64,000 bases of DNA from Apostichopus californicus (lineage: Eukaryota; Echinodermata; Holothuroidea; Aspidochirotida; Stichopodidae), in assembly GCA_020650975.1 (NCBI GenBank), contig JAIPMN010002149.1:1-64000 (forward strand), read 5' to 3'. Positions within the stretch are counted from its first letter, which is position 1; every line of letters starts with the position of its first letter. The translations under genes were made by a program, and so were the position numbers. Shown here one piece after another: positions 10,684 to 22,549 of the stretch. The notes below the pieces were generated by a model, which saw only the letters and a list, made by a program, of their open reading frames with translations, searched no databases and was not told where the DNA came from.

Positions 10684-12450
10684 CAGTATACCTCTCTGTT
10701 AGGCATGCGTTAACCTTTTGTACGCTGTGTGGTCCATGTCAATTTTACACGCACAGTCAATGGGAGCCTTTCTATGAGGTTAATGATGTTAATATCTGAT
10801 ATAGCACAAGTCGTAATATATAGCCCCAACATTCTTAACATTATATTTTCATCATTCGTGTTACGTACGTTATGACGTAACACAATCAATTTGTTTCGTC
10901 TCATATATTATTGATGATCCTCAAGATGTTGTTTTTTCACCTTGGGTGTTGTCGTGTTTCGGGAATAACCTTTGATTCTAACTTTATACTAACTGGGTGC
11001 TAAAACAGATTAGTTTTTTGCGTTCCATATAGCTGTCTCCACGAAGGACTAAATTTACATTCTATTTAACTTTCCTTAGAAAATCATGTATGTCATTACT
11101 CTCCCTTTCCCTATAAATCTTCGGAAATGATTTTGGTCCTCTGAAACATCCAGATAAATTTACGATAGCGTATAGGCCTGTTATTTTTCACAAATTCCAT
11201 TTTGAACAGACATATCATCCTAATGTTTCAAATCCGTCATATTCTCCGTTTTATTCAGAGTGTGTGGTCCTACTAAAGTAAAAAATATGAATTTACGTTT
11301 TTGTTTTTTTGGGGGGGGGGGGAGGGGGTCAAAATTGCTTGAATTTCCTATCCCCTCTAAAAAATCTCTATAAATGAAGAGAACATGATAACATTGTTGG
11401 TGAAACCAAGCATATAATGTTAAATTGTTCATACCAAGTCATGTGAGACTTCAGTTCGATTCTAGTGTATTCCCGATTTCACATTGGCATCTATCCATTG
11501 GAATTTCGCCGACTATCAAAAATAATATTTTTCTTCTAATCATTGCGAATTCTTGCTAACCCTATTTATAAAGACGGGGACACGATGAAATTCGCATGTA
11601 ATTGATTCTATGCACGTATATATAATAATGCATAAATTGGGTAATATTTTCAAGGCTTGTCGACGCCATAGCAACAATTGTCTGACACGTATTGTTATCA
11701 GTATCAACATTCAAAAATCCTTGTAACATTTTTCTGCAAATTTGTATGAGTATTTTATTACTCTTCAACTCTGTAATCGATTTGAGGGCAGTGAGACGTC
11801 GAATTGAGTCGATATTTTCCATTCACGACATACATCAAATACGTTTGCACACAAAACCAAGGTGCGCAGGTAGAGAGAGAGAGGTCTTTAGCAGGTTGAC
11901 TACATACAACACTATAGGGTACTATTGAAATCGAGTGGTTCAAAGTCGTAAAAAATGCTAAAAATAGATAAACTTACTTCAGCTTCATGAACTTACACTG
12001 ACATTGACCCCCTTCTTTTTCTTTTTTTTATCATATATAGGCCTATGTTAAAATTATTTATTCGAAGTATTATTTTTTTGGGCAAAAGTTTGTTAAGTAC
12101 AGCTTTAAGTCGCCGTCTAAATAATCGGGATTTTCTAATTTTATATTCGCTGTTATATATAGGATTAGAAAACATTGCCGATTTGAAATAATGCTTTGCG
12201 TTGGTGTTGAGTCGCAATGCTTTTCCACAGTGTTAAACCCCATATCAATGCTGTGTGTCTTTCTCTTCCCTGTCACTTTATTCCTCGTTAGTATATGGCT
12301 TACAATATATATCAGTAAATACCAGTCCCTTAAACAAAAGTACCCTGGGCAACTGTTTCCCGGTCCTAAAAATTTAATAAAAATAAAAAAAAAGAAAGAA
12401 GAAAAGGCCGAAACAACTATTACCAACCGCATTATTGTACATCATAATGT

Positions 12451-12543
12451 AGCTGGCTTCCTACTCCCAAGGAGCGAACATGGCCACCTCTTGTACAGCT
12501 GGCTTCCCCCCTTCCAAGGAGCGAACATGGACACCTCCTGTAC
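12451..12543. repeat. Tandem duplication, unit about 46 bp
   Basis: Two copies (12451-12496 and 12497-12543) both begin AGCTGGCTTCC, contain AAGGAGCGAACATGG and end TGTAC. They differ by a few substitutions and one indel. This is a local duplication inside intron 1. Confidence 0.85.
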
Positions 12544-15500
12544 GCCTTGTACGGTATCGTATCTCATTAGCATGTTCTGTCTACCTTCATTTTGAAATAG
12601 CTAAAAATATATCGTGAGAAATTCTTTGCTATTACAAATTATATATTTAAATCTGTTAGAGCAGAAATGAAATAATATTATTTGACACTGACCCATTTAA
12701 TACCGTAATTGATAACACAGACGTGCTTACAGTTCTCAAATGTTTGTGATCTGTGGAATCGTTTGTACTAAAGCAGACTTTTTCTAAGGTCAATAATAAA
12801 CATTTACCTCGTGTGGTGTGGGCGATGCATTGAGTGTTATTGGCTGTAATATAAGGTACGTTTTGTGTGTACTATAAATGGATCTTTCTTTTTTTAGCTA
12901 TCTTCCTTAAAATCAGACTTACCCTTTGTCAAAAAACAATTCTGTGTTTGTTGTTTATATGTACTTTGTATATTATGTGGCCTACGCATAATCTTTATCT
13001 TACTTACAACGTCGTGATTTAGTCAGTCACCCTGAAATGTTTACCAAGCTACTTATCACATCACTTAATACTTGTTTATGCTTTGGGAGGAGGGTCAACG
13101 TGATTTTTGTACACAATTCATTTAAACCTACTTATAGACCTTTCAATCCAAACAATAGCTAACACGTGTCCCAAACCATTTACGGAATTCATTTGGCTTT
13201 CAAATGTGTCTTTGTGATCTGGTTTAAAGTATGTTTCGTCCTTGTGAAGTAAATAAGTAGCTTACATACGAACGTATGCTATTCAAACGCTAGACAGTTA
13301 CCCGATGCATTCTGCAGATTTTCTGTATACAGATCTTTTAAAATTAGGCACGATACACAATCCACATACTGTATGATGGGCGGGACAAATTGAATGCAAA
13401 AGATGAGTCGTTGCAGCCCCCATAGATAACGATTATTGGAATATGTCAGTAGTTGAGTAACATTATTTAATTCTTTTAGTTTGGAGAGGGGAGAAGGGGA
13501 AGGATATGTGTACATCAAAGGTATCATATAAGTGAAAATATTTCCCACAAATGTGCCAAAGTCGTCTTTGTGAGGGAGGAACGGGTGTGGAGATGGTAGA
13601 CCACATAATTATGAGCCATTAGTGCAGTCCGTATGACGACTTTTCATTGGTTATAAGTTTGTTGCTTCTTATGTCTTATCTGCGACCATTACACATGCGC
13701 AATGACCTACTTCCGCACAAGTTACATGGCTTGGTAGCCGAAGCCTACCTAGCTTATAACTTTCTCTTGGAATTGTTCTAGTAAAGAAGAGACACAAGCC
13801 ACATAGAACAGCATGTCTAAATGCGGTGCATGTTTTTCACTTAGTATTCATGAGAACTTTAAGGTTTTAACTTATTTTCCACGAATGATAAACTGTTAAA
13901 TGTATCTCACAACCAAACAGCAACCACTCATTACTATCCTATAATGTGTGAGGCAATGTTACTGAGGTAGAATACTGTACTGTAGTCTGTTTAGCCCAGC
14001 CTTCACCAGGGCAATATGTAATGTGCAATAAAGTAACATTAGGCTCGCTTACTACTAGCATTCCTGTTAGTTTAGAACTAGCCTACGCCTAGCTGTTACC
14101 CTTTGTGTTAGGCAATGTTTGACTTTGAGCGTCCAAGGCACAAGATACACTATTATGTGAAGGCATCAATAACCAAGGCTAAGTGAAATATTGTTATGAA
14201 ATGTGAGGGCTAACAATTAACAGTAAAAACAACATGAACCAAGGCCCAAACTTCACTAATCTTGTCCTACTGTACACTAAAGTAAAGACAGTGCTTTGCC
14301 TATATTACTAGGCCTAGTACCAGTATTATTGCTACTCAGTACTGTTGGATGGTGGGTCCAAGTTCACCAAATGACTTTGGCTGGTGACAGTTGTTTCTTG
14401 GCTATTGAACAGAAGTGAGGGCAACTCATGACCACTGGCTACTGATTTGGACTTCATGGACAATTCATCTAGTCTACTATTTAATGCCATTACACATATT
14501 ACCTGTAGGCTGTATATGCCATGTACTATAATCTGCACATCGATTATCCATGTGGTACAGTCTTGTAAATAGTATTGAAACTTATGAGTGACAGATAAGT
14601 TGATTATTGCGGCCAATTATTCATCGTTTTAGTAGAGCATAGTAGAGTTAGTACTACCAAAATAAATGTGTAGCATTATAAAAAAAAGAATGGTGGTTTG
14701 ATTGTTGCCATGGAAGTTCATCAAGGAGGGAATAATAATATTTATAATTCCATCCAAACAAACTGTCAAAATTCTCTTTCTTTATTAAACTGTGTCAATA
14801 TTTTCCTTGCAATAGGTTATCATTGACTTACAGTGTATTATAGTACAGTATGCATGTTGTGGTATAATCAGATCAAGGGGCTCAGGTATCTATGCTTTTT
14901 ACTGTGGCACAACTGTGATACCCTGGCTGGGCTGGATAACAGGAATTTTAGTGTACTTTGTTTCCAATAAGAACTGATTACTACCCAAGGAGTAGTTTGT
15001 GGTTTGACCTTAGAACATCAGTTGGATGTCTCAGCATGTAGTCACAGGAATACAGTGAGATAACAGATGAGGTGATTTGGATGAATATAATAATAAGACA
15101 CCCAAAACCCAGGGTGTGCTTTCACTCACAGCGTCAGATATGTATATGGAACCTGCATTCATATATAATACTACTACTACTACCGCCATAGAAGGAGAAA
15201 TTAGCTCCACCTGTAGTGATGTCAAGTAACCAAATCAATCTGTTAAAATAGCCAAATTTGTCCCCTTTTGTTCTGTGCATGTATACTGTATCAACTTAGG
15301 GTTATGGGCCATATGCAAAATATGACAGGTTGAACTTGAAACATCATGCATCTATGGGAATAACCAGTGGGGAATATATTATACAGGCTGTAATAAAGAG
15401 CCTGACATTAATTTAATATGTCTTGTTTGCTGACTTTTGTGTAATAGCTGACTCTTGTAGAGCTCTGACATTTATTTGATTATTAAAATTAAAGTTTAAC

Positions 15501-17245
15501 TTGACAGTGGTACTGGGTATCTATTATTTCACTCAGCTGATCATTTTGTTAACTGTCGAGCAAATGGTCTAGATAGAATTGGTAAAAATATGCCTTAAAA
15601 CTAAAACTTCATTTATGTGACATGCCTTAGTTTATTCTGTGAAACTGTTTTGAGCCACTTTCCATAATATTGAACAGAACAGAGCATGGAGCAAAAGAAT
15701 AGGCTTTGCATTAGACTATTAGTCATCTTTGGCAATATGTCCCTTAGAATTTGTCAGTGGTATTCCAAAATATGCTACAAAGTTTATTGATTATGGTCAA
15801 ACTCACTAAGCATTTTGCTGAGCACTATCCTTAACACATTTTTTTATTGTTGAGTCATTCCATTGTGTTATTTAACACCCCTAATTGTCTGTGATTCATT
15901 GGAAAATCCAGATCATCAGGAAAAATTGCTTTTCATAAATGTTTGTAGTGATTTTTGCAAACTAAAATTTGTGGCTAGTAATGATATGCCATGTAAAGTG
16001 CTATCAGTAATTTCGTTGAGAACACATACAGCATATGTTTCACGTTGAGAGAGAAAACCATATACAGCCTTGGCAAGATACACACACAAATTGTTTAAGT
16101 CTGTAATGTTGTTGTCGACAGAGCTGTAAATGACCAAGGACTTTATTTGCAAGTTTCAATTATTGTGTACCATGTCTCCACATAATCCACTTCCTCAGTA
16201 CCCAAAAGGAAAGTCAAGAATGAAATTATATTCTGGAACTGACTTCCAAAAAGTTCCATCAAAGATAAGACCAGATTAGAAGTTTCCTATTCTCTCACCC
16301 CCCTCCCCCTCCCACCCTGTTTTAATGTTAATTTGAGCTTTATTTATAACTTTCATGGACTTGAACGGTCTAAGCCAGGCTGATTGTTGTACATAACTTC
16401 TCAACGGTTAAGAACCGGATAGGTTCATTGACATCCAAACCTTTCTGACAAATGCCTTCGAGGCCTGCTTTTCGTTTTAGCCAAGACAGAGTGTGCCATG
16501 GTGATGGTGCTCTTCAGAGGATAAGGGAGAATGGCGCCAGGGTCTGTTAGGGATGTTGTTAACCTTCCCCTAGATTAGGTGACATCTAAGCTGTGTAGCT
16601 GCCACCTGCCCCTAGGCTGGCCCCCATTTTACCAACTAACTCCAGTTAATCTGTCACATGCTGAAACAGGAACACTTCATGTCATGTTTCTGCGATGGTC
16701 CATAGGAATCATAAAATCAATATTACTTCAGTAGGTGGAGATACTAAGTAAAAATCAAAGGACAAATCCTCTAACCACAAATCAGTTTCTCTATTACAGC
16801 TTGCTTCTACATTTATATTTGAAAGGGGTTTAAGTTATTATAGTTCCCACAAGGCCTTTGAAACTTTTGTCAATGTATAGTTGTTGACCTGTCTGCCATT
16901 GAACCAAAGTCTGGTCAAAGTTGTCAAGAAGTTATTTCTAGTGCATCTCTTAAAACATATGCCAACTGTCATGTAAAAATCAACTGATTAGTTCAATTCC
17001 CTCTTGTAAGCTACTGTAGCTGCTGGGAAAATATTGTCACATTTTTCTCAAAGCTCAAAAAACATCACTAAGGTATTTTGTCCACTCAAGAAAGTTGTTA
17101 TTTTAAAAACCTTGGAAGGCAAATCTGATACTGTGTATCTTTTCTATTCCATACTCTCTTGGCTGGTGAACCATTTAAAATCTCTCTCTGTTAAGGATCA
17201 AGTTTTTCTTGTCTGATTTTCTGATAAATTCTTTATGATTTTCAG

Positions 17246-17335
17246 CAACAGCCCATGGAAGAGAAGGAGCTGACAGTCCAGCTAACTCGAAACACCAATG
17301 GATCCCTCGGATTCAATATCATCGGAGGAACAAAG
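17246..17335 (+). CDS. PDZRN3: Exon 2 of PDZRN3/4-like gene (start of PDZ domain 1)
   Basis: This 90-nt exon encodes 30 residues, in phase 0 at both ends, between ttttcag and gtaact. The peptide reads QQPMEEKELTVQLTRNTNGS then LGFNIIGGTK. Vertebrate PDZRN3 has the matching stretch ending GSLGFNIIGG at the same exon position. It holds the first beta strand and the SLGF carboxylate-binding loop (a GLGF variant) of PDZ1, which binds C-terminal peptides of membrane partners. Residues are numbered 237-266 after exon 1. Confidence 0.9.
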
Positions 17336-17965
17336 GTAACTATGGTAACACACTGGTCATTAATGCCGCTAACTTTTACTGGTTTTTTTGCAGCACTTAG
17401 TAAAATTTTCAAATGGATGCCATGCATCTGTCAAGGTAGTCTAGAGCATCATATACATAAGCATGTGATTATAAAATATGGGAATTTAAATTAAGCAAAA
17501 ATTGATAGGAATTTTTAAGTGGGACTTTAGCCTGGCTCTCGAAGCTGATTGAAGAATCTTTTGTGCCTTTTGAGTTGATATGGATCGGTTCTTATAAGTT
17601 GTTACTCGATAATAAAACCCCATATGTGTAGTAACGTATTAATTAAGTAGCTTGACTAATCAAAAAGGGAATAATTTTGCATTAATAACCTGTGTGTAAA
17701 ATGTACAAAATTGTCTGGGTGACAAGACGTTGGGATGTCGAATATATCGAATCATATTTCAAACTCTGCTCATGGTTGTTTTAGTTTTAAATATCAATAA
17801 TTGTGATCTTATGTTGGGTAATACTCAGTGTGTTTGATAAAATGACCAGATGCATAAAGCCACGTTAAAATGATGATTGAGAGAAATAGTATGATAGCAA
17901 ACAGCCACTGTAGCATAATAGATATGATATTGCAGCAGCAACTAAATCTAAGCCCTACCAACACC

Positions 17966-17971
17966 NNNNNN
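17966..17971. other. Assembly gap (6 N) at a poly-C run
   Basis: Six undetermined bases lie between ACACC and a run of about 14 C. The gap probably marks a place where the homopolymer could not be resolved. The true length is unknown. Confidence 0.9.
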
Positions 17972-19539
17972 ACCCCCCCCCCCCCCTCTCACTCCTTAAA
18001 GACAAAATTTGTAAAATATAACAGACTACCAGAAGTAGAGTGTCACATGTTTGCTGCTACCCAAGCCCCAAACAAATTCATTATTCTCCTGTTGCTCATT
18101 TCTATGTTCATTATGGTTTAACAAACAACCGACTTACAAAAGGCCAAGCTATTTGAAGCAGAAGAAACTAGCCATAATCATGGTTTTATCAGTGTCAACA
18201 GCAACCTCATTTGTTGGCTTCATGAGTATAAGTAATGAACTCATTTCCTGTACCCCTTAAGGATCAATGGTTGTTATCTACAAGCTGTAACAAATGAAAG
18301 GGAGGTCTTAGTGGATGGCAACTGTCTCCATATTAGGCTAGGTTAAGTATCAATGCAGTCAATGGTACAGTATTGCCTTACTGAATGGTAGGTTTGGGTC
18401 AAGTGGGGAGGGTAAGCCCTTGGTATTATTCTTGTGCATAGAGTGGGATCTAAGTAGGCTTAAGGGATACTTAGCGTTCTATTTATTCTTATGAATCATA
18501 TTTCCTTTTGATGTTAATGATGATGATTAATGCCTGTGGTGTGTTTTGAAATTACAAAAACTACCAGACGATGAAATAATAGAATGTAAAACACAACAAG
18601 AAAATGAACAAGAAGAAAGAGGAGAAAAAAAGAAAGAAAAGAAAAACAAAATATTGGTCCAGACAAAAGTCTCTGTATGGACGACTCCAGACAAACCCTT
18701 TCCCTTTTACAATATGAGAAATTCTTTTCAGAGTGGTAAACTGAAGCAGCGTAGGAATCTTGAGAACAGAACTGCAAATCTGAGAGAATAGAGGAATGTG
18801 CACAGGAGGGAGCAACATGAGATACAAATGAGCCAGATACTAGGCCCAATGAGCAAGGGGTGGGGGAGGTGGAAGGAAGGAGGAACCCAGGAAATCTTTA
18901 GTGAACAGCTAAGTCAGATGCTTCAAATGTCAGAGATGTACTAAAATATCAAACTATGAAAATACCACATGAAGGTCAGAAATGCCTATGCATCATCTTG
19001 GGGTTAGGAGTTAGCTGCAGGGGTTTACTAGATATAAGCAATATCAACCTTGCTTGCACTTGTTGTGACGTACCTTTAATACAGGCTCCCATTAATACCC
19101 AGTTAATTGAAATTTCTTGAAATGTTTGCCTGGTTTGTTGTATTTTCTGACCACAGTCTTAGCCCCATTTAGACCCTTCTGGAGTTCACTCTTTAAACAA
19201 CGGACACTAACCAACACGCATTACAAGCCAGTGAGGATGGACAACACAAAGGTCTGTTTTAAGGCACCATTTGGAGTTGAATTAGCTCGCTAGACGTTCG
19301 AAGGTGTTACAAACTTTTGAATATTTTCTGAAATATAACTGGAATACGAAACAAATGTTACTCTCCAGCCAGGCTTTTCTATCGAAATATAAGCTCATTC
19401 TTTGGTAACTTTCTGATCTGATTGATTCTGATCAGTTGATTGCCTAGCGATATATTACTGAATACTGATCTTAATCCAATTTTGGGGAGTGGACCAAGGT
19501 TTAAAGAAATGCAAGAACCCTATATTCAAAAGGAAATTT

Positions 19540-19622
19540 AAATCTTTAATCAATGGGGACTTAAGTGTCCCTCCTGATCCTTTTTTCTACTAAACTAAAC
19601 TAATCTAATTAAACTAATTCTG
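19540..19622 (+). mobile_element. Possible LINE 3' tail
   Basis: A short block with GGGGACTTAAGTGTCCCTCC is followed by imperfect AAACTAATCT-type units. The arrangement resembles the candidate at 6122-6262, including a shared GACTT-to-CCCTCC spacing. Evidence is weak and there is no coding part. Confidence 0.2.
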
Positions 19623-22157
19623 ATAAGACTTATGACTCGACAAAAAGGTTCTTAAAATGCTGCAATACGTAGTGTTGCTTTAAGGTAGCTTTTACTTAAG
19701 GGACTTAAATAGATAACTGGTCTCTACTCAATGATTGCTAGGGCTATGTACTACAAATTACTTAGCAGGATTATAACTTTGGAACCAAGAGCTATATTTA
19801 CATGTTATACCATTCCGGCTCCTTTAATCCCTATGTTTGTGGTCTACTGTTAAAACCATGCATGAATGCTGGCTGATAGCAGTGTGTATGTAGTTCAGTC
19901 AAAGATAAATGGCCTCGTAGTCGAATCTTCCATCTATTGGACTAGACTTAAAATCTTTTGCAGTAAAAAGAAAGCTCAAGGTTAGAAACTTTCATAGCTT
20001 ATTATTGTTTGGGATGTAGGGGTGATTATGTACACTAGTATAACCAACCTTCATTGATCAAAATGTCGGAATGATAATCAGAAAGGCATGTTCATGTACG
20101 GCTTGACATGATTTTTTAAAAGGTGAGGGTGGGGGGGGGAGTGGGATGCGGGTGGAACCAATGGCACTCACGAGTAACATTTTTTTAAAAGGCGCACTGA
20201 TGACATAGCTCCCTGTTTAGTTTCTACAATTACACCAATGGACAATCAAGAAATACAAAAGGAATCAACTATTTTTACTTAAATAAACCTTGAGCATCAA
20301 TATCTACTTTGCCCTATAGTAGTATTTTCTTATTGAATAAATCAACAATTTGACACTTTGATGGAGTAGATAGCAAAGCCACCAACAACACAAGCAAAAT
20401 ATATTTCTGGCGTTCATGCAATCATTTGGGTCATTTATGGAGCCGGGGAGGACCGATGTTTGTTTTATTTTAGGCCTTTTCATGTTCGGTCCCATTCCGA
20501 TCTCTCTTGACTGTGGTTTTAAGGTATGTTTTCTCGTCAGTGTCACAATGCAGGTACCTTGAATTAAGCTGTAAGTACAGTACAAAGGGTATATGCAAGT
20601 TATTCCGTGCAATATTTCAGATTGTAATATCTTCTTTGTAAAAAATGAATTATTTTGAAACATATTAGGTATGTTATCATGGTAGAATCATAACTTGATC
20701 CAAGCCCATCGGCATGGTTTGCCTTCAATAATGATGTCACTAATCACTGCCAGTCAATCCAGATAGATAGATAGACATTCCACGCAATTTGATGTAACAT
20801 CATGTGTAAACTCAGAGGAGTTTGTGGAATGTTTGTCGAGATAATAACCTACACAAACAAAAAGCTAATGGCTACTCAAGTGTGTAAAGAAGAACGCATT
20901 TACCGCCGGGAATAATGGGCAGAGAATCCGGGTATGAATGGTGGAACTGCCATTTGGCTGAAAAGATGATTGTTCAGTGCTAGTCGTGAATTGACTATCA
21001 ACTCACGTGGAACATCACAGAGACATGGAAATAATAATACCTCCATGGAAGTATGTAGCAAAATAGCCAAAACAGACAAAATTGAGAAAATTATAGGAAA
21101 ACCCCCCAATTTTTTGTTGTTGTTGTTGCTATTTCAAGCTGTTGTAAAAATGATCATGTTCTAGACCATTACTTCAGATCTGCTTGTTTGTCAATTATTT
21201 TTTCAAAGAGCAAAGACAATTTCTTGTTCTTTCAAAATTTGTTTACATACATTCCTAGTCAGTTTTGTTGTACAGTTGTTGCAATCAGATGGCAAGTAGT
21301 TCTCATCACAGGGCTGTGAGTACTTCTCCCTCAGATATGATCACCTGAACTCAGTTTGGCTATCACAGCAAATTGTGCCTCGGCTCGGATCTAAATTTCA
21401 AAAGAAAAGTCCGCACATGTATGAAATATTAGAAGAGATAACGCCAACAGGGTTTATGCACTGCTCAAATTTCTAGCGTGGAGGTTGTCATAATACTGTC
21501 ATGACACCTTCAAAAACCTGCCCGATTTGATTCGATCAATACCTATTTAGGGCAGGTAAATTCACTATTTTTTGCTCTTCTAGAAAATGCCCCGCAGCAG
21601 AATTTGTTTAAGACCTAACGCTAACATGCCATTTTTGACCTTGATGTTTTGATTGGTGATTTTTAATTGTATTGATGGTGGGAAGATCGAAGTGAGAGGG
21701 GGGGATGATGCTTATCCCCTTGAAATAAATTTCTCAACATTCTTCCCTCATCCAGTATTAAAATTTAGAATGGCAAAAAAAGAAGAAAAACATAACATTT
21801 TTAAAGAAGTATTTTTACAAATCTATGAACCTTCCCACAATCTTGTTTGGGGGATGAGAATTTAAGAAGTATACTTTAAAATTAAGTGCCGGCAGGTTTA
21901 TTATCGATATGCAAGATTTGTCAGAGGAGAGGAGAAGGCCTACTACCTTCTTGAAATTTAAACTGCATTGAAGCTTAAAAAAAGAAAAAATGAAAAAAAA
22001 AAGATGGAGTTGCACAGTTGCTAGCAGTTTGGGTGATGTGGGAAAATTGTATTTGTAAATGAAGTGAAAATGGGTACTATTTAGTATTTATTTACTGGTG
22101 CTAACAGATTTATTAGTGTTCTCTCTCCTCCTTTCAGAAAATACAACCTTAGATAGA

Positions 22158-22191
22158 CCATGGAGGTAAAAACAGACTTTTACCTCCATGG
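22158..22191. repeat. Perfect 14-bp hairpin (inverted repeat)
   Basis: The arms are CCATGGAGGTAAAA (22158-22171) and TTTTACCTCCATGG (22178-22191), with a 6-nt loop. The match is perfect, which is unlikely by chance in this AT-rich DNA. It lies about 260 nt upstream of the exon 3 acceptor. It may be a recent foldback insertion or a structure affecting splicing; neither is shown. Confidence 0.85.
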
Positions 22192-22220
22192 ATAGACAAG
22201 TAAAATGTAACTTTATGGAC

Positions 22221-22340
22221 AGTGGGTGAGGGGAGAGAGTTGTGCATGATGGGAGAGAGTGGTTGGTATGGGGAGAGAGTGGTTGGTAATGTGGGGGAGG
22301 GGGAGCGGTTGGTATGGGGAGAGAGTGGTTGGTATGGGAC
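22221..22340. repeat. G-rich minisatellite, unit about 20 bp
   Basis: Four to five imperfect units of the type GGGGAGAGAGTGGTTGGTAT occur in about 120 bp. The plus strand is almost free of C. It lies 110 nt before exon 3, between the hairpin and the branch-point region. Confidence 0.75.
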
Positions 22341-22450
22341 CATGTGTAGATAGTTCAATGAATGTCTTAATCACTGTGGAAGATTTAATGAAAGCAGGCA
22401 CCTGATTTTGTGCTATGAAACCCTGAAAATTTAACCTTTTTGAATTTCAG

Positions 22451-22549
22451 ATCGAGACTGGTCTCTCTGATGGTATCATCATATCAAAGATTGTTGAAGA
22501 CAGTCCAGCTAATCGGTCGCTGCTGAGAGTTCACGACAGGGTCATGTCG
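22451..22549 (+). CDS. PDZRN3: Exon 3 of PDZRN3/4-like gene (middle of PDZ domain 1)
   Basis: This 99-nt exon encodes 33 residues (267-299), phase 0 at both ends, between tttcag and gtaagt. The peptide starts IETGLSDGIIISKIVEDSPA and ends RVHDRVMS. Vertebrate PDZRN3 has SEGIFVSKIVDSGPA and QIHDRIIE at the same place, so this is the PDZ1 core from strand beta-B to the HDR segment. The next human exon starts with VNG and completes PDZ1. No such exon was found downstream in this window, so the gene is partial here. Confidence 0.9.

Larger units (their letters stand above)
10638..17245 (+). other. Intron 1 of the PDZRN-like gene (6.6 kb)
   Basis: It runs from gtaagt after exon 1 to ttttcag before exon 2. 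It is AT-rich with no recognisable gene. Contents include the alternative poly(A) signal near the donor, a poly-G run near 11313, a 46-bp tandem duplication at 12451-12543, and a long repeat-poor tract (about 13600-17200). Frames of 60 to 134 codons here look random. Confidence 0.85.
17336..22450 (+). other. Intron 2 of the PDZRN-like gene (5.1 kb)
   Basis: It runs from gtaact to tttcag. No gene is seen. It contains a six-base assembly gap next to a poly-C run (17966-17971), a possible LINE tail (about 19540), poly-G near 20132, and close to its 3' end a perfect hairpin (22158-22191) and a minisatellite (22221-22340). Confidence 0.85.

Noticed and set aside
12191-12595. Plus-strand frame of 134 codons taken as a whole gene
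   Set aside because: It runs through an A-rich low-complexity stretch and a tandem duplication. Only its first part has any resemblance to a known protein start, listed as a weak finding.
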